A DNA stretch of 46,261 bases. Origin: Pseudomonadales bacterium. Lineage in GTDB: Bacteria > Pseudomonadota > Gammaproteobacteria > Pseudomonadales > Natronospirillaceae. The notes under the pieces were generated by a model. That model saw only the letters and a list, made by a program, of their open reading frames with translations, was not told where the DNA came from and did not search any database. Below, piece after piece: positions 33,616 to 43,887 of this stretch. The stretch spans positions 1-46,261 of the forward strand of contig JALJPK010000024.1 of NCBI GenBank assembly GCA_022968985.1, in the 5' to 3' direction. Each line of letters begins with the position of its first letter. The first letter of the stretch is position 1. Both the position numbers and the translations under genes were made by a program.

Positions 33616-34798
33616 TTAAATATCTTGTTCAAGTCTTAAAATTAACTCAGCCCAAAGTGCTAGCTGATCAGGCGGGATCTGTTTTCGTGCATCAACAAAA
33701 CGATCTTCCCCCGCTATAAATCGATAACCTGAATGGGATAACCCGTTTGTTTCGCTGGGGATATTTCGCTGATCGAGATCTAATGTAGTCTTTTAAATCA
33801 TCAGCTAAAGTTGATAAATTTTTATAATCGGTGATATGTAATATTCCATCATCATGACAGCTTGAACATGTGCTGATAATCTCTTTGGATGTTTGAAAGA
33901 GTATTAAATCGTAATCCTGTTTTTGGCTGTCAATTACACTAATCATTTGTTCGACAGCGGTGGAAATTTCTCCATCAAAAACGTTGAGTTTAATCAGATG
34001 GTTACCAGCTGTGGAAAATTCATAATAAAACTGAGCTTGAGTCGAAATAACCTTGCCTTCAAATTCCCATTTATAAGTTAAATGGTCTTTATCGGTATCA
34101 AAAGAGTTGCTGCCAATTAATTTTACTAAATGATTGTCTTGATAAACTACGATATAACCTTGTGGGGCTGTGTTTTCAGAGTCAGTTACGTTTAATGTTT
34201 TAGAAATTGTATTTGAGATCCCGAAAATATCGGTGACACTTAGCTTAACTTCAACCTGACCTGGATTATCCAAAATATACTCTATGGATTCACCTGCAGT
34301 CTCATTACCTTCTATTGTCCATAAATAGGTTAACTCTGATAGTGTTTCACTTTGAGATTGTGCGTTTAATATTAATTTTAGTGGCTCGTAACGTGTAACA
34401 AAATTAATAGAGGGTGCTTCATTGATGTTTTTAATTAATACAGTTGCAAAGTCAAAAAAGCCATCAGAGTTGCTGACTGTTAAACTAACATTAAAATCGC
34501 CAGCAGCTGTATACGAATAAATATAATTGGCTTGATCTTGTGTGGTTGTTTTGTCACCAAAATCCCACTGGTAAGTGTGATTAGTTTTAGGGTTGATAAC
34601 ACTTACGTTTATTTGAGAAGGTGAAATTTGTGTGAGTTCGAATGTCGCATCAGGTAAAGTAATTTCAAGCTGAGTGTCTAGTACTAGGCAGTTAGTTGTA
34701 TTTATTGTTTGGGGGATTGAGGTTAAACAAGCGGAATTTTGATCGCTAGTACAGCTCAATAGGGTGAAAGTAACTAAAAATCCCAACAAAAAACGCAT
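33616..34798 (-). pseudogene. PKD-domain lipoprotein with C-terminal cytochrome-c-like motif, frameshifted
   Basis: The N-terminal part (from 34798 to the shift) has a lipobox (LLSC, Cys16) and about three PKD/Ig-like beta domains (WDFGD near residue 78; YKWEFEG near 240). A heme-attachment motif CSSCH follows at residues 311-315. At a run of four G (33757-33760; CCCC on the coding strand) the frame shifts. The unshifted frame would end in 17 out-of-family residues at 33692. Removing one base gives SETNGLSHSGYRFIAGED and then IPPDQLALWAELILRLEQ, a proper c-type cytochrome ending, with its stop at 33616-33618 and 393 residues in all. Either a sequence error, a phase-variable tract or a recent mutation. 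Confidence 0.8.
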
Positions 34799-34989
34799 AA
34801 AATCACTCTTAAATAGTGTGATTTTATCAGGTTTTTAATGTTTGATTACAGATGGATTCTCATTTTAATAAAAAGTAACAAAGCTCTATAGTTAGCTTTA
34901 GTTAATTTTATATTCTAGTAAATAGGACTCTCACAAAAGTGTTAAACAGGTTAAAATCCAATATTAATAAATTAAAGGTAGGATTATAA

Positions 34990-35244
34990 ATGGATTATTT
35001 ACAATATTACGGCGTAGATTGGTTGGCGATGGTTTTAACTTTTGTAGCGATTTGGCAAATTGGTAATAAAAATAAAATTGGTTTTATGTTGATGATGTGT
35101 GGTAATACAAGCTGGGTATTTGTGGGTATATTGACTGAAAGTGTAGCAATGGTGATTGCAAATATTATTTTCTTTTCGATGAATGTTCGAGCGCTGTTAA
35201 AATGGGGTAAAGAGGCTAAAGCTAATCCAGAAAGTGTTGTTTAG
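34990..35244 (+). CDS. Small membrane protein with three predicted helices, PnuC/PQ-loop-like
   Basis: The 84-residue protein has three hydrophobic segments (about residues 10-22, 30-48 and 53-68) with IGNKNKIGF between the first two and NVRALLKWGKE at the end. The pattern W-x-A-M-x-x-T-F, then GNK, then GNTSWVFVG resembles a single three-helix repeat of PnuC- or SWEET-like small transporters, which would work as a dimer. This is a resemblance and not an assignment. AAAGGTAGG precedes the ATG. Confidence 0.65.
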   Translation: MDYLQYYGVDWLAMVLTFVAIWQIGNKNKIGFMLMMCGNTSWVFVGILTESVAMVIANIIFFSMNVRALLKWGKEAKANPESVV

Positions 35245-35259
35245 ATAGTGAAATTAAAC

Positions 35260-35285
35260 TGCCTACGTCCTTGTAGGCATTTATT
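35260..35285. terminator. Terminator between convergent genes
   Basis: A perfect 7-bp stem TGCCTAC / GTAGGCA with a 6-base loop is followed by tttatt on the plus strand. It ends the small membrane protein gene and lies just past the prfA stop on the other strand. Confidence 0.75.
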
Positions 35286-35290
35286 ACTGC

Positions 35291-36373
35291 TTATTTTGAA
35301 AGTTCAGCTAACTGATCCGCTTGGAATTCACTCACAAGCGGTTCAATCACACAGTTTAAATCCCCTTCCATAATTTCATCTAAACGGTATAACGTTAAGT
35401 TAATACGATGATCACTGATGCGCCCCTGTGAGTAATTATAAGTACGGATTCGATCAGAACGATCTCCCGTGCCTACTAACAACTTACGGGTTTCAGATTG
35501 CTCTGCCGCTGCTTTATCAGTTTGTTGTGCTTTTAAGCGTGCTGCCAATACTGACATGGCTTGAGCTTTATTTTTATGTTGTGAACGTTGATCTTGACAT
35601 TCTACAACTAAACCACTGGGTAAATGCGTAATACGAATTGCTGATTCAGTTTTGTTAACGTGCTGTCCACCTGCTCCGGATGCTCTGAAAGTATCAATAC
35701 GTAAATCGCTTTTATTGATGTCGATTTCTTCTAGCTCATCCGCTTCTGGCATAACAACAACAGTACAAGCTGAAGTATGTACACGCCCTTGGGATTCAGT
35801 TGTGGGAACACGTTGTACTCTATGAGCACCGGATTCAAACTTTAATTTTGAATACACATTTTGGCCGCTAATTCGTACGATCACTTCTTTGTATCCGCCG
35901 TGATCCCCTAAATTTTGTGACATTACTTCTAAACGCCAGCCCATTTTTTCAGCATAACGAGAATACATTCTGAATAAGTCACCACTAAAAATAGACGCTT
36001 CGTCTCCACCAGTGCCAGCTCGAATTTCTAAGAATGTGTTTTTTGCATCATTAGGGTCTTTAGGTAATAATAATTTTTGAAGCTCCATTTCTAGTGTTTC
36101 AATACGTGCTTGGCATTCTTTGAATTCTTCTTTACCCATCTCTTTCATTTCAGGGTCTGAATCATTGCTAAGAATTCTCGCTTCGGCTAAGTCACCTTCT
36201 GTTTCGAAAAATTGTGCGTAAGTTTGCACAACGGGTTCGATCTCGGCGTACTCTTTTGAGTATTTACGGAAAATATCTTGATTTGAAATAATTTCAGGGT
36301 CACTCATTAAAGCGGCTAACTCTTCATAGCGTTCGCCTAATAATTGAAGTTTGGTGCGAATGGAATCTTTCAT
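35291..36373 (-). CDS. prfA: Peptide chain release factor 1
   Basis: The 360-residue protein is RF1, which ends translation at UAA and UAG. Seen are [20 protein letters not shown], the catalytic GGQ in [14 protein letters not shown], and full standard length. It lies 15 bases downstream of hemA on the minus strand, the usual hemA-prfA order. prmC, often next, is absent; the next gene after prfA is convergent. Confidence 0.97.
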   Translation of the reverse strand: MKDSIRTKLQLLGERYEELAALMSDPEIISNQDIFRKYSKEYAEIEPVVQTYAQFFETEGDLAEARILSNDSDPEMKEMGKEEFKECQARIETLEMELQKLLLPKDPNDAKNTFLEIRAGTGGDEASIFSGDLFRMYSRYAEKMGWRLEVMSQNLGDHGGYKEVIVRISGQNVYSKLKFESGAHRVQRVPTTESQGRVHTSACTVVVMPEADELEEIDINKSDLRIDTFRASGAGGQHVNKTESAIRITHLPSGLVVECQDQRSQHKNKAQAMSVLAARLKAQQTDKAAAEQSETRKLLVGTGDRSDRIRTYNYSQGRISDHRINLTLYRLDEIMEGDLNCVIEPLVSEFQADQLAELSK

Positions 36374-36388
36374 AGTGAATAATACAAC

Positions 36389-37651
36389 TTACTTGTCAGA
36401 AATTTGGAATAAACGGTTTAAGGCCGAATGAATGTCGTGATTACCCTCAATGCTGGCTTTTTTAAGTTCCAAGCTAGGAGCGTGTAAAAATTTATTGGTT
36501 AGACGGTGCGAGAAATTTTCAAGTACGTCTTTTGGGTCGCTGCCACTTTGAATTAATGCCACGGCGCGCTTTAATTCATTGTCACGAATACTTTCAACGT
36601 GTGTTCGGAACGTTTTGATCGTGTCGACTGCTTTTAATGATTTTTGATTTTGGGCGTATTTTTCAATACCTTCATCAATTAATTCATTTGCTTCAACAGC
36701 GGCTTCTTTGCGGTTTTGCATATTGGTTTCAATCACACCTTTTAAATCATCAACGGTGTATAAATATACGTCTGACAAATTACCCACTTCTTCTTCAATA
36801 TCACGTGGTACCGCAATATCAACCATAAAGATTGGTTTGTGACGCCTTGCTTTTAAAGCTTTTTCAACGGCACCTTTACCTAATATAGGTAATTGACTTG
36901 CCGTAGATGAAATGACAATGTCAGCTTTTATTAGACTACTTGGTATGTCTGACAGTAATATTGCTTTTGCATCAAACTGTTTGGCTAATTCTTGAGCACG
37001 AGTAAGGGTTCGATTGGCTATAATTATTTTACCAATACCTTTATCTTTTAAATGTTTGGCAACCAAATCGATTGTTTCACCTGCGCCTATTAATAAAGCG
37101 GTGCAATGTTTTAAATCATCAAAAATACGCGAACTCATATTAACCGCGGCATAAGCAATAGAAACCGGGTTTTCACCAATTGCAGTATGGGTACGTACTT
37201 TTTTTGCTACTGAAAATGCGTGTGGAAATAATCGATTTAACGATTGGCTGATGGATCCATGATCTCGAGCAACTGCATAAGCGGATTTTAATTGACCTAA
37301 AATTTGTGGTTCACCTAATATTAAAGAATCTAATCCGCAAGCTACTTGGCAAAGATGAGTGGCAACAGCAACCCCTTCAAAAGTGATCGAATATTGATTA
37401 AGTTGCTCTAAACCAATGCTGTGGTAACTTGATAACCATTGTTTGATTTCTAATAAGGCTTGGTCAAAACTTTCTACTTCGCAATATAATTCACTTCGAT
37501 TGCAGGTGGATAAAATCACACCTTCTTTAACATTTGGGAGCAGACTCAGTGCTTTTAAAGCGTCACCCATAAACTCAGGCGCGAACGCAAACCGTTCACG
37601 TATGTCAACAGGAGCTGTTTTATGATTGATACCGAATGCCAATAGGGTCAT
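36389..37651 (-). CDS. hemA: Glutamyl-tRNA reductase
   Basis: The 420-residue enzyme reduces glutamyl-tRNA(Glu) to glutamate-1-semialdehyde, the first step of C5 heme synthesis. I start it at the ATG at 37651 (MTLLAFGINHKTAP) because this places the nucleophile at Cys50 (STCNRSEL), as in E. coli. An in-frame upstream ATG would add 25 residues that are encoded by promoter-region repeats. Other motifs are GLDSLILGEPQILGQLK and the NADPH-binding GAGETIDLVAKHL. prfA follows. Confidence 0.96.
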   Translation of the reverse strand: MTLLAFGINHKTAPVDIRERFAFAPEFMGDALKALSLLPNVKEGVILSTCNRSELYCEVESFDQALLEIKQWLSSYHSIGLEQLNQYSITFEGVAVATHLCQVACGLDSLILGEPQILGQLKSAYAVARDHGSISQSLNRLFPHAFSVAKKVRTHTAIGENPVSIAYAAVNMSSRIFDDLKHCTALLIGAGETIDLVAKHLKDKGIGKIIIANRTLTRAQELAKQFDAKAILLSDIPSSLIKADIVISSTASQLPILGKGAVEKALKARRHKPIFMVDIAVPRDIEEEVGNLSDVYLYTVDDLKGVIETNMQNRKEAAVEANELIDEGIEKYAQNQKSLKAVDTIKTFRTHVESIRDNELKRAVALIQSGSDPKDVLENFSHRLTNKFLHAPSLELKKASIEGNHDIHSALNRLFQISDK

Positions 37652-37671
37652 AAATGTTAAAACACCAATGG

Positions 37672-37713
37672 AAAAAGTGACTATTCTACACAAAAAAGTG
37701 ACTATTCTACACA
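37672..37713. promoter_or_regulatory. Tandem 21-bp repeat in the hemA promoter region
   Basis: AAAAAGTGACTATTCTACACA occurs twice back to back (37672-37692 and 37693-37713), without mismatch. On the hemA strand each copy contains TAGAAT, a possible -10 box, near TTGTGT. A 21-base period is two helical turns, so two regulators or two overlapping promoters could sit on one face of the DNA. It lies 21 bases before the hemA start, between divergent genes. Confidence 0.6.
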
Positions 37714-37816
37714 ACATTAGAAACATTTTGTGCTTTTATGTATGCTTAGAATAGTATTTTTTATTGAAATGACCATTTTAACTAAAGTATTAATTGAAGT
37801 ATTGAGGATAAAGAGG

Positions 37817-39655
37817 ATGTCTGTGTTAAAAATTGGGCTGAAAGTAGCGTTGAAAGTAGTGTTAAAAAAAATGATTGTAGGGGCGCTGATGGTCTCGGGT
37901 ATTTTTATGTTTTCGTGTCAAACGAATACATTGAAAAGCGATAGTAGTGCTCAAAAAAATAAGTCGGCAAGCACTATTCAATCAATTGATTCCCCTAAAA
38001 CAACAAATATAAAACAAGGGGAGGGTGATAACGCTGATATTAAACAAAACCAACGCGCTCAAACTCCATTAGATGGTTTATCGTTACAAGAACTGTTATT
38101 AGCACAAATGGCTTACCAACAACGTAATTATAATGGCGCATTAGCCTTATATTATCTGTTAGCTACTCGTGTACAAGACCCTGCTATTGCTAAAAAAGCT
38201 GCTTTAATTGCCGCATTTTTAGACGAAGAAGCAGTGTTAGAAAGTATGCTGAAAATTTGGCTTGAAGTGTACCCTAATAACCAAGAAGCTCTGATGTTGG
38301 GTTTATCAAACAGTCTTGTATTGGCAAATTTAGATGTATTTGAAGTGCGTTTTAAGAAAATAATGCAGCAAAAACAAGATCTCGATTTTTTACAATTAAC
38401 CCAAAAATTACCATTAAATATTGAAGCTTATGAGCCGTTGCAGGTTTTGTTAGTTGAATTACAAAATCAATACGCACAACCTCAAATGTATACTGTTTTA
38501 GCGTTTGTGTATGAGCATCAAGGTAAGTTTGAAAAATCGGTGCAGGCAGCTCAAAAAGCAATCGTTAAATTTGATAACCCGATGGTTCGTTTATTGTTAA
38601 TAAATAATTATAAAGTTTTGGGTCTACAGACTCAGTCAGATCAATTGCTTGAAGAAAGTTTTGAGAAATATTCATCTAATCGATTGTTAACAGAAGCACG
38701 AATTAAATTGGCCTGGATTAATCAAAACTTTGTTTTGGCGTATCAATTAACCCGTCAAATGTATGAACGTAACCCAAGTGATCCAAATTTAGCTTACCAA
38801 TTTGCACGATTAGCATTAAAACAAAAAGATTTTAAGCAAGCTAAACAGGTATTTACGTCGTTGCTGGTGTATCCAAGTTTGCAGGACGAAATGAATTATT
38901 CATTAGGTTTAATTGAAAATGAGTTGGCGCAATTCGAAACTGCATTACGTTTTTTTTCAAAAGTGCAACCTTCTTCATTTTACAAAAACAGTCAATATTT
39001 TAGAGCGAACATAATCTGGCAAGCCACTAAAGATACAGAAGCTGTTATTGCGGTTTTTGATCAACTAGCCCTGAATTCAGAAGAAGATAAAAAACTTTCA
39101 GTGGCGGTTTTAGAAGCTGATTTTTGGACTACTGTTGTGCAATTTCAAACTGCGTTGGACAGATTACAACCTTTTGTTAAATCGAATTTAGATAACTTTG
39201 ATGTGTTATACCAATACGCATTGTTATTAGATAGCGCGGGTAATACTAAAGAATCATTATCAACATTAAAAACGTTATTGCAGAAGTTTCCTGAAAATTC
39301 AAGCATTTTAAATGCATATGGTTATGTGTTGGGTAACCGAACAGATCAAGTTGATTTAGCATTAACTTATGTTGAAAAATCGTTAGCATTAGAACCTAAT
39401 AATCCCGCGGCACTTGATTCAAAAGGTTGGCTATTATATAAACTTAATAAATACAAACAGGCTTTACCTTTCTTACAAGAGGCGTTTGAAAAGTACCCAC
39501 ACGATGAAGTGGCGGCGCATTTGGGGGCCACACTTTGGCGTTTAGGTTTGTTGGATCAAGCTGATGAAATTTGGCAACAAGGGTTCAAGTTGCAGCCTGA
39601 AAGTTCAATTATTCAAGAAATTAAACAAAAATTGATGGGTTTGATGGATCAATAA
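37817..39655 (+). CDS. TPR-repeat lipoprotein, divergent from hemA
   Basis: The protein is 612 residues from the ATG at 37817 (GAGG nine bases before). A more distant in-frame ATG at 37730 lacks such a site and would put 29 extra residues before the signal. The lipobox is MFSC. Residues from about 80 to the end are tetratricopeptide repeats (EEAVLESMLKIWLEVYPNNQ, ALTYVEKSLALEPNNPAALD, KYPHDEVAAHLGATLWRLG). The location next to hemA matches the TPR protein PA4667 of Pseudomonas, which lies between hemA and lolB; here dxs follows instead of lolB. It is probably an outer-membrane assembly or scaffolding lipoprotein. Confidence 0.8.
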   Translation: MSVLKIGLKVALKVVLKKMIVGALMVSGIFMFSCQTNTLKSDSSAQKNKSASTIQSIDSPKTTNIKQGEGDNADIKQNQRAQTPLDGLSLQELLLAQMAYQQRNYNGALALYYLLATRVQDPAIAKKAALIAAFLDEEAVLESMLKIWLEVYPNNQEALMLGLSNSLVLANLDVFEVRFKKIMQQKQDLDFLQLTQKLPLNIEAYEPLQVLLVELQNQYAQPQMYTVLAFVYEHQGKFEKSVQAAQKAIVKFDNPMVRLLLINNYKVLGLQTQSDQLLEESFEKYSSNRLLTEARIKLAWINQNFVLAYQLTRQMYERNPSDPNLAYQFARLALKQKDFKQAKQVFTSLLVYPSLQDEMNYSLGLIENELAQFETALRFFSKVQPSSFYKNSQYFRANIIWQATKDTEAVIAVFDQLALNSEEDKKLSVAVLEADFWTTVVQFQTALDRLQPFVKSNLDNFDVLYQYALLLDSAGNTKESLSTLKTLLQKFPENSSILNAYGYVLGNRTDQVDLALTYVEKSLALEPNNPAALDSKGWLLYKLNKYKQALPFLQEAFEKYPHDEVAAHLGATLWRLGLLDQADEIWQQGFKLQPESSIIQEIKQKLMGLMDQ

Positions 39656-39830
39656 TTTATTAAGTTGATTGGTTTTTCCCATAAAAGTGAATAAACATTG
39701 AACAATTGGATAGATGTAGTGTCATTAATGTTGTGCATAAAGCCATCAAAGGTGTTTTAAGTCCTAAAATATCCCGTTTTAAGGATGCCTTTGTAGGTGC
39801 TGTTCTGTTAAAATATAGGTGTCTGTTTAA

Positions 39831-41735
39831 ATGTTAACCATACCAATGAAGTTATATTCCATCATTCCAGAACAGCGCCCTAATACACCTTTATTAGATT
39901 CGATTGATTCACCTATCGATTTAAAACAGTTAACAGTGGATCAATTACCGCTTCTTGCCGATCAATTACGTGAATTTTTATTATATAGTGTTGGGCAATC
40001 AGGTGGGCATTTTGGCTCAGGCTTAGGAGTGGTTGAATTAACCATTGCGCTGCATTATGTATTTGATTCACCCAATGATAAAATTTGTTGGGATGTGGGT
40101 CATCAAGCTTATCCTCATAAAATTTTGACAGGTCGTCGCGAACAATTACTTAATATTCGTTCAAAAGAAGGTCTAAGTGCTTTTCCAAAAAGAAGTGAAT
40201 CAAAACATGACGCTTTTGGTGTAGGGCATTCAAGTACGTCTATCTCGGCGGCAATGGGTTACGCCTGTGCCCATAGATTACAAAATTTGCCTTATCATAG
40301 TGTGGCTGTTATTGGTGATGGGGCATTAACAGCTGGGATGGCCTTTGAAGCATTAAGTCACGCTGGGGCTGATAAAACGCCTATGTTAGTGGTGCTCAAT
40401 GATAACGATATGTCCATTTCTGAAAGTGTGGGTGGTGTATCCAACGCATTAACTAAAATTATTTCATCAAAAACTTTCCTGAATTTTCGTGAAAATTCCA
40501 AAAAAGTGTTATCAAATTTACCTCATGCGATGAGTATTGCGCGTAAAGCGGAAGAACATGTAAAAGGCATGATTAGTCCAAGCACATTATTTGAAGAGTT
40601 AGGTTTTAATTATATTGGCCCAGTTGACGGTCATAATATATATGACCTTGTGCGTGTGCTCAGTAATATCAAAGACAATATAAGTCGTTACAGTGGGCCG
40701 CAGTTTTTACATATACGCACACAAAAAGGCAAAGGATTTGAGCAAGCTGAAGATTCGCCGATTGCATATCATGCCATCAGTAAAATTCAAAAAAATGCTA
40801 AGCCTGTTGCTCCTATTGTCAAAGCAAAAACTTATTCTAATATATTTGGGCAATGGTTGGTGCAAAAAGCACAACAAGATGAGCGTATTGTTGGTATCAC
40901 TCCTGCCATGCGTGAAGGCTCAGATATGGTTGAGTTTTCAAAAAAATTCCCTAAACGTTATTTCGATGTAGCTATCGCTGAGCAACATGCTGTCACTTTT
41001 GCAGCTGGTCTTGCTTGCCAAGGTTTAAAACCTGTTGTCGCTATTTATTCTACTTTTTTACAAAGAGCATACGATCAGTTAATCCATGATGTGGCTATCC
41101 AAAATTTGGATGTGTTATTTGCGATCGATCGATCTGGTATTGTGGGTGAAGACGGCGCAACACACGCTGGTAATTTAGATATTAGTTTTATTCGTTGTGT
41201 GCCGAATATGATATTGATGACTCCAAAAGATGAAAATGAATGCGCTCAAATGCTTGAGTTGGGTTATCAGTATAATGGCCCTGCAGCTGTGCGTTATCCT
41301 CGTGGTAAAGGTCCTGGTGTTGCAGTTGATAATAAATCGATTGATTATAAAATCGGTGAAGCTGAATTAATAAAACAAGGCGAGAAGATTGCATTGTTAG
41401 CATTTGGCTCAATGGTTGAGCCTGCTAAAGAATGTGCCGAGCAATTAAATGCAACCCTCGTGAATATGCGATTTATTAAACCACTTGATACAACCATGCT
41501 GGATAATATTGCAAAAGATTATGATTACATCGTTACATTGGAAGAGAATGTGGTTATGGGAGGGGCAGGTAGTGCAATAAATGAATATTTACATAGCCAA
41601 AAACATAAAAAATCGGTGTTAAATTTAGGGTTACCAGATTATTATCAAGCCCACGGAACCCCTGCTCAGCTGATTCAAGAAGCGCGCTTAGATACGAAGA
41701 GTATTATTGAACAAATTAATGCATTCACCCAATAA
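39831..41735 (+). CDS. dxs: 1-deoxy-D-xylulose-5-phosphate synthase
   Basis: The 634-residue thiamine-diphosphate enzyme condenses pyruvate and glyceraldehyde 3-phosphate, the first step of the MEP isoprenoid pathway. Visible motifs: SGGHFGSGLGVVELTIALHY, WDVGHQAYPHKILTGRR, thiamine-binding GDGALTAGM with LNDNDMSIS, AIAEQHAVTFAAGLA, YSTFLQRAYDQ and AVRYPRG. Length is near the usual 620. The start could also be the ATG five codons later. ispA and xseB, its common partners, are not adjacent. Confidence 0.97.
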   Translation: MLTIPMKLYSIIPEQRPNTPLLDSIDSPIDLKQLTVDQLPLLADQLREFLLYSVGQSGGHFGSGLGVVELTIALHYVFDSPNDKICWDVGHQAYPHKILTGRREQLLNIRSKEGLSAFPKRSESKHDAFGVGHSSTSISAAMGYACAHRLQNLPYHSVAVIGDGALTAGMAFEALSHAGADKTPMLVVLNDNDMSISESVGGVSNALTKIISSKTFLNFRENSKKVLSNLPHAMSIARKAEEHVKGMISPSTLFEELGFNYIGPVDGHNIYDLVRVLSNIKDNISRYSGPQFLHIRTQKGKGFEQAEDSPIAYHAISKIQKNAKPVAPIVKAKTYSNIFGQWLVQKAQQDERIVGITPAMREGSDMVEFSKKFPKRYFDVAIAEQHAVTFAAGLACQGLKPVVAIYSTFLQRAYDQLIHDVAIQNLDVLFAIDRSGIVGEDGATHAGNLDISFIRCVPNMILMTPKDENECAQMLELGYQYNGPAAVRYPRGKGPGVAVDNKSIDYKIGEAELIKQGEKIALLAFGSMVEPAKECAEQLNATLVNMRFIKPLDTTMLDNIAKDYDYIVTLEENVVMGGAGSAINEYLHSQKHKKSVLNLGLPDYYQAHGTPAQLIQEARLDTKSIIEQINAFTQ

Positions 41736-41835
41736 TAATTAAACTGTGTTGCTTATATTTTACAAGGTAAAAAGCACTGTTTAATTATCAATTCAAAACT
41801 GGCATGATAGCGTTAACTTAATAAAATTGTCTGTC

Positions 41836-43887
41836 ATGAATCATCAATCTTTTTCACCTTCAAACCACCCTGATAAACGCTCGATTCGTAATCGAGTTTT
41901 ATTAATGCTGCTACTTACTTTTATTTTGAGTACAGTGTTAGTTATGCGTTTACATACTCTTCAAGTTAAAGATTATGAACGTTATTCAACACGCTCAGAG
42001 GATAATCGAATTCACTCATGCCCAATAGCGCCAACTCGAGGGGTAATATATGATGTTAATGGGGAAATTTTAGCGGGAAACGTGACAAGTTTTAATCTTG
42101 TGGTTTTACGTCATAAAATTAGAAACGATGAAAAACTCTTTGAAGAAGTAAAAAAATATGTTGATTTAAGTGACGATGAGATTGCGCATTTCAAGCGCAA
42201 AAAAGACTATGTAGGATTGTGTGATTTTGTTATATTGAAGTCGCGTTTATCAGATATAGAGATTGCAGTTTTAAGTGCGAATCGTCCTTTTTTAAAAGGA
42301 GTTGAAATCGAAGCGAGTTTAATAAGAAACTATCCATTTAATGAGTATTTTGCTCATAGTGTTGGGTATATAGGTTCAAGAAATGACCGTGACAATAAAA
42401 GAATAGATGAGAATCTCGCAACCAAACAATATATAGGTACAAAAATAATTGGTAAAACGGGGCTTGAAAAAGAGTACGAACCTTTATTGTTGGGCGCTCC
42501 GGGAAATATGATTGCTGAAGTAAATAGCAATGGCAGAATTATTAGAGAACTGAATCGTGAACATCCTAAAACAGGTAAGAATCTGCATTTGTTTTTAGAT
42601 AGCAAAGTGCAATTAACCGCCTTAAATGAATTAGAAAATTCTCGCTTAAAAATAGAAAAAAAAGCACAAGCACAAGAACGAGCACGTTTTGAAAAAGATC
42701 CATCAAAGCCATTTAGAGAAATTCATGTCCCGAATATAAAAGGAGCGATTGTTGCTATAGATGTTAAAACAGGTGGAATTGTTGCGATGATTTCTAACCC
42801 TAGTTTTGATCCTAATCCATTTGTCACCGGTTATGGTTTTAAAGCTTATCAAGTTTTAAGTGAATCTAAAGATAAACCATTTTTAAATCGAGCAAGCAGA
42901 GGGACCTATGCTCCAGCCTCTACTATTAAACCTTTTATTGGTTTGGGTGCAGTTGATAAAGGATTTGTGAGCTGGGATAAGAAATTTAATTCCACCGGGT
43001 TCTATGAATTAAAAAATGGTAATTCTAAAAAAGATTGGAAAAAAGGTGGGCATGGGTTAATTGATTTGCAACAAGCTATCACCGAATCTGTGAATACTTA
43101 TTTTTATGATGTAGCCTATCGAATGAAGTTAGAGCCTATTCATGAAACGTTGGCTAATTTTGGTTTAGGGCAAGTGACGGCCCATGATATTTATGCTGAT
43201 CTTCCTGGGTTAAATCCATCAAGGCAATGGAAAAAAGACAATCGTAAACAAAGTTGGTACCCCGGTGATACTGTTAATTTAGGTATTGGGCAGGGGTATT
43301 TCTTGGTTTCACCGATGCAAATGGCTATTGCAACAACCATAATGGCAAGAAAAGGCAAATGGTTCTCACCTCGATTGGTTGATTATTATGTTGAAGCCGA
43401 CGGTACGGTAATAACTGTTTCGCCCCCTCCAGCTAGAGAGGATTATGTTTTAAATGATCAGCGTAATTGGGACAAAATGCATAAAGCCATGGAACAAGTT
43501 ATTTATAATTCAAAAGGAACAGCAAAAATCATCAATACTAAAGATTTAAAATATCGAATTGCAGGTAAAACAGGCACAGGTCAAAACGTGTCATTAAGCG
43601 ACGAAAGTCATTATATTGATACTCAAATTGGATCAAAAACAAGAGATAACGCATGGTTTGTCAGTTTTGCTCCTGCTGATAACCCTAGACTTGCTATCGC
43701 TATTATTTTAGAAAATTCCGATCATGGTGGATCGGTAGCTGCACCTATTGCACGAAAAATGTTTGATGCATATTTATTGAATGAAAATGGTCAGTTAAAA
43801 GATTTTTCAACAATTGATGAGGTCGAGCCTCAAATTAATATTCAAATGGAAAATGAACAGATTCATGAAGGAGTTGCTGGTGAATAA
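41836..43887 (+). CDS. mrdA: Penicillin-binding protein 2 (elongation transpeptidase)
   Basis: The protein is 683 residues from the ATG at 41836; an upstream TTG is less likely. It has a cytoplasmic tail, one membrane segment (about residues 20-40), a PBP dimerisation domain and the transpeptidase domain. Active-site motifs are Ser362-x-x-Lys365 in APASTIKPF, Ser418-x-Asn420 in SVNTYF, and Lys578-Thr-Gly in AGKTGTGQ. It crosslinks peptidoglycan for rod-shaped growth with RodA. It is about 50 residues longer than E. coli PBP2, mainly at the C-terminus. It overlaps mrdB by eight bases. Confidence 0.96.
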   Translation: MNHQSFSPSNHPDKRSIRNRVLLMLLLTFILSTVLVMRLHTLQVKDYERYSTRSEDNRIHSCPIAPTRGVIYDVNGEILAGNVTSFNLVVLRHKIRNDEKLFEEVKKYVDLSDDEIAHFKRKKDYVGLCDFVILKSRLSDIEIAVLSANRPFLKGVEIEASLIRNYPFNEYFAHSVGYIGSRNDRDNKRIDENLATKQYIGTKIIGKTGLEKEYEPLLLGAPGNMIAEVNSNGRIIRELNREHPKTGKNLHLFLDSKVQLTALNELENSRLKIEKKAQAQERARFEKDPSKPFREIHVPNIKGAIVAIDVKTGGIVAMISNPSFDPNPFVTGYGFKAYQVLSESKDKPFLNRASRGTYAPASTIKPFIGLGAVDKGFVSWDKKFNSTGFYELKNGNSKKDWKKGGHGLIDLQQAITESVNTYFYDVAYRMKLEPIHETLANFGLGQVTAHDIYADLPGLNPSRQWKKDNRKQSWYPGDTVNLGIGQGYFLVSPMQMAIATTIMARKGKWFSPRLVDYYVEADGTVITVSPPPAREDYVLNDQRNWDKMHKAMEQVIYNSKGTAKIINTKDLKYRIAGKTGTGQNVSLSDESHYIDTQIGSKTRDNAWFVSFAPADNPRLAIAIILENSDHGGSVAAPIARKMFDAYLLNENGQLKDFSTIDEVEPQINIQMENEQIHEGVAGE

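Noticed and set aside
37652-37726. N-terminal 25-residue extension of HemA from an upstream ATG
   Set aside because: It is encoded by the tandem promoter repeats, lacks a ribosome-binding site, and would displace the conserved Cys50 from its usual position.
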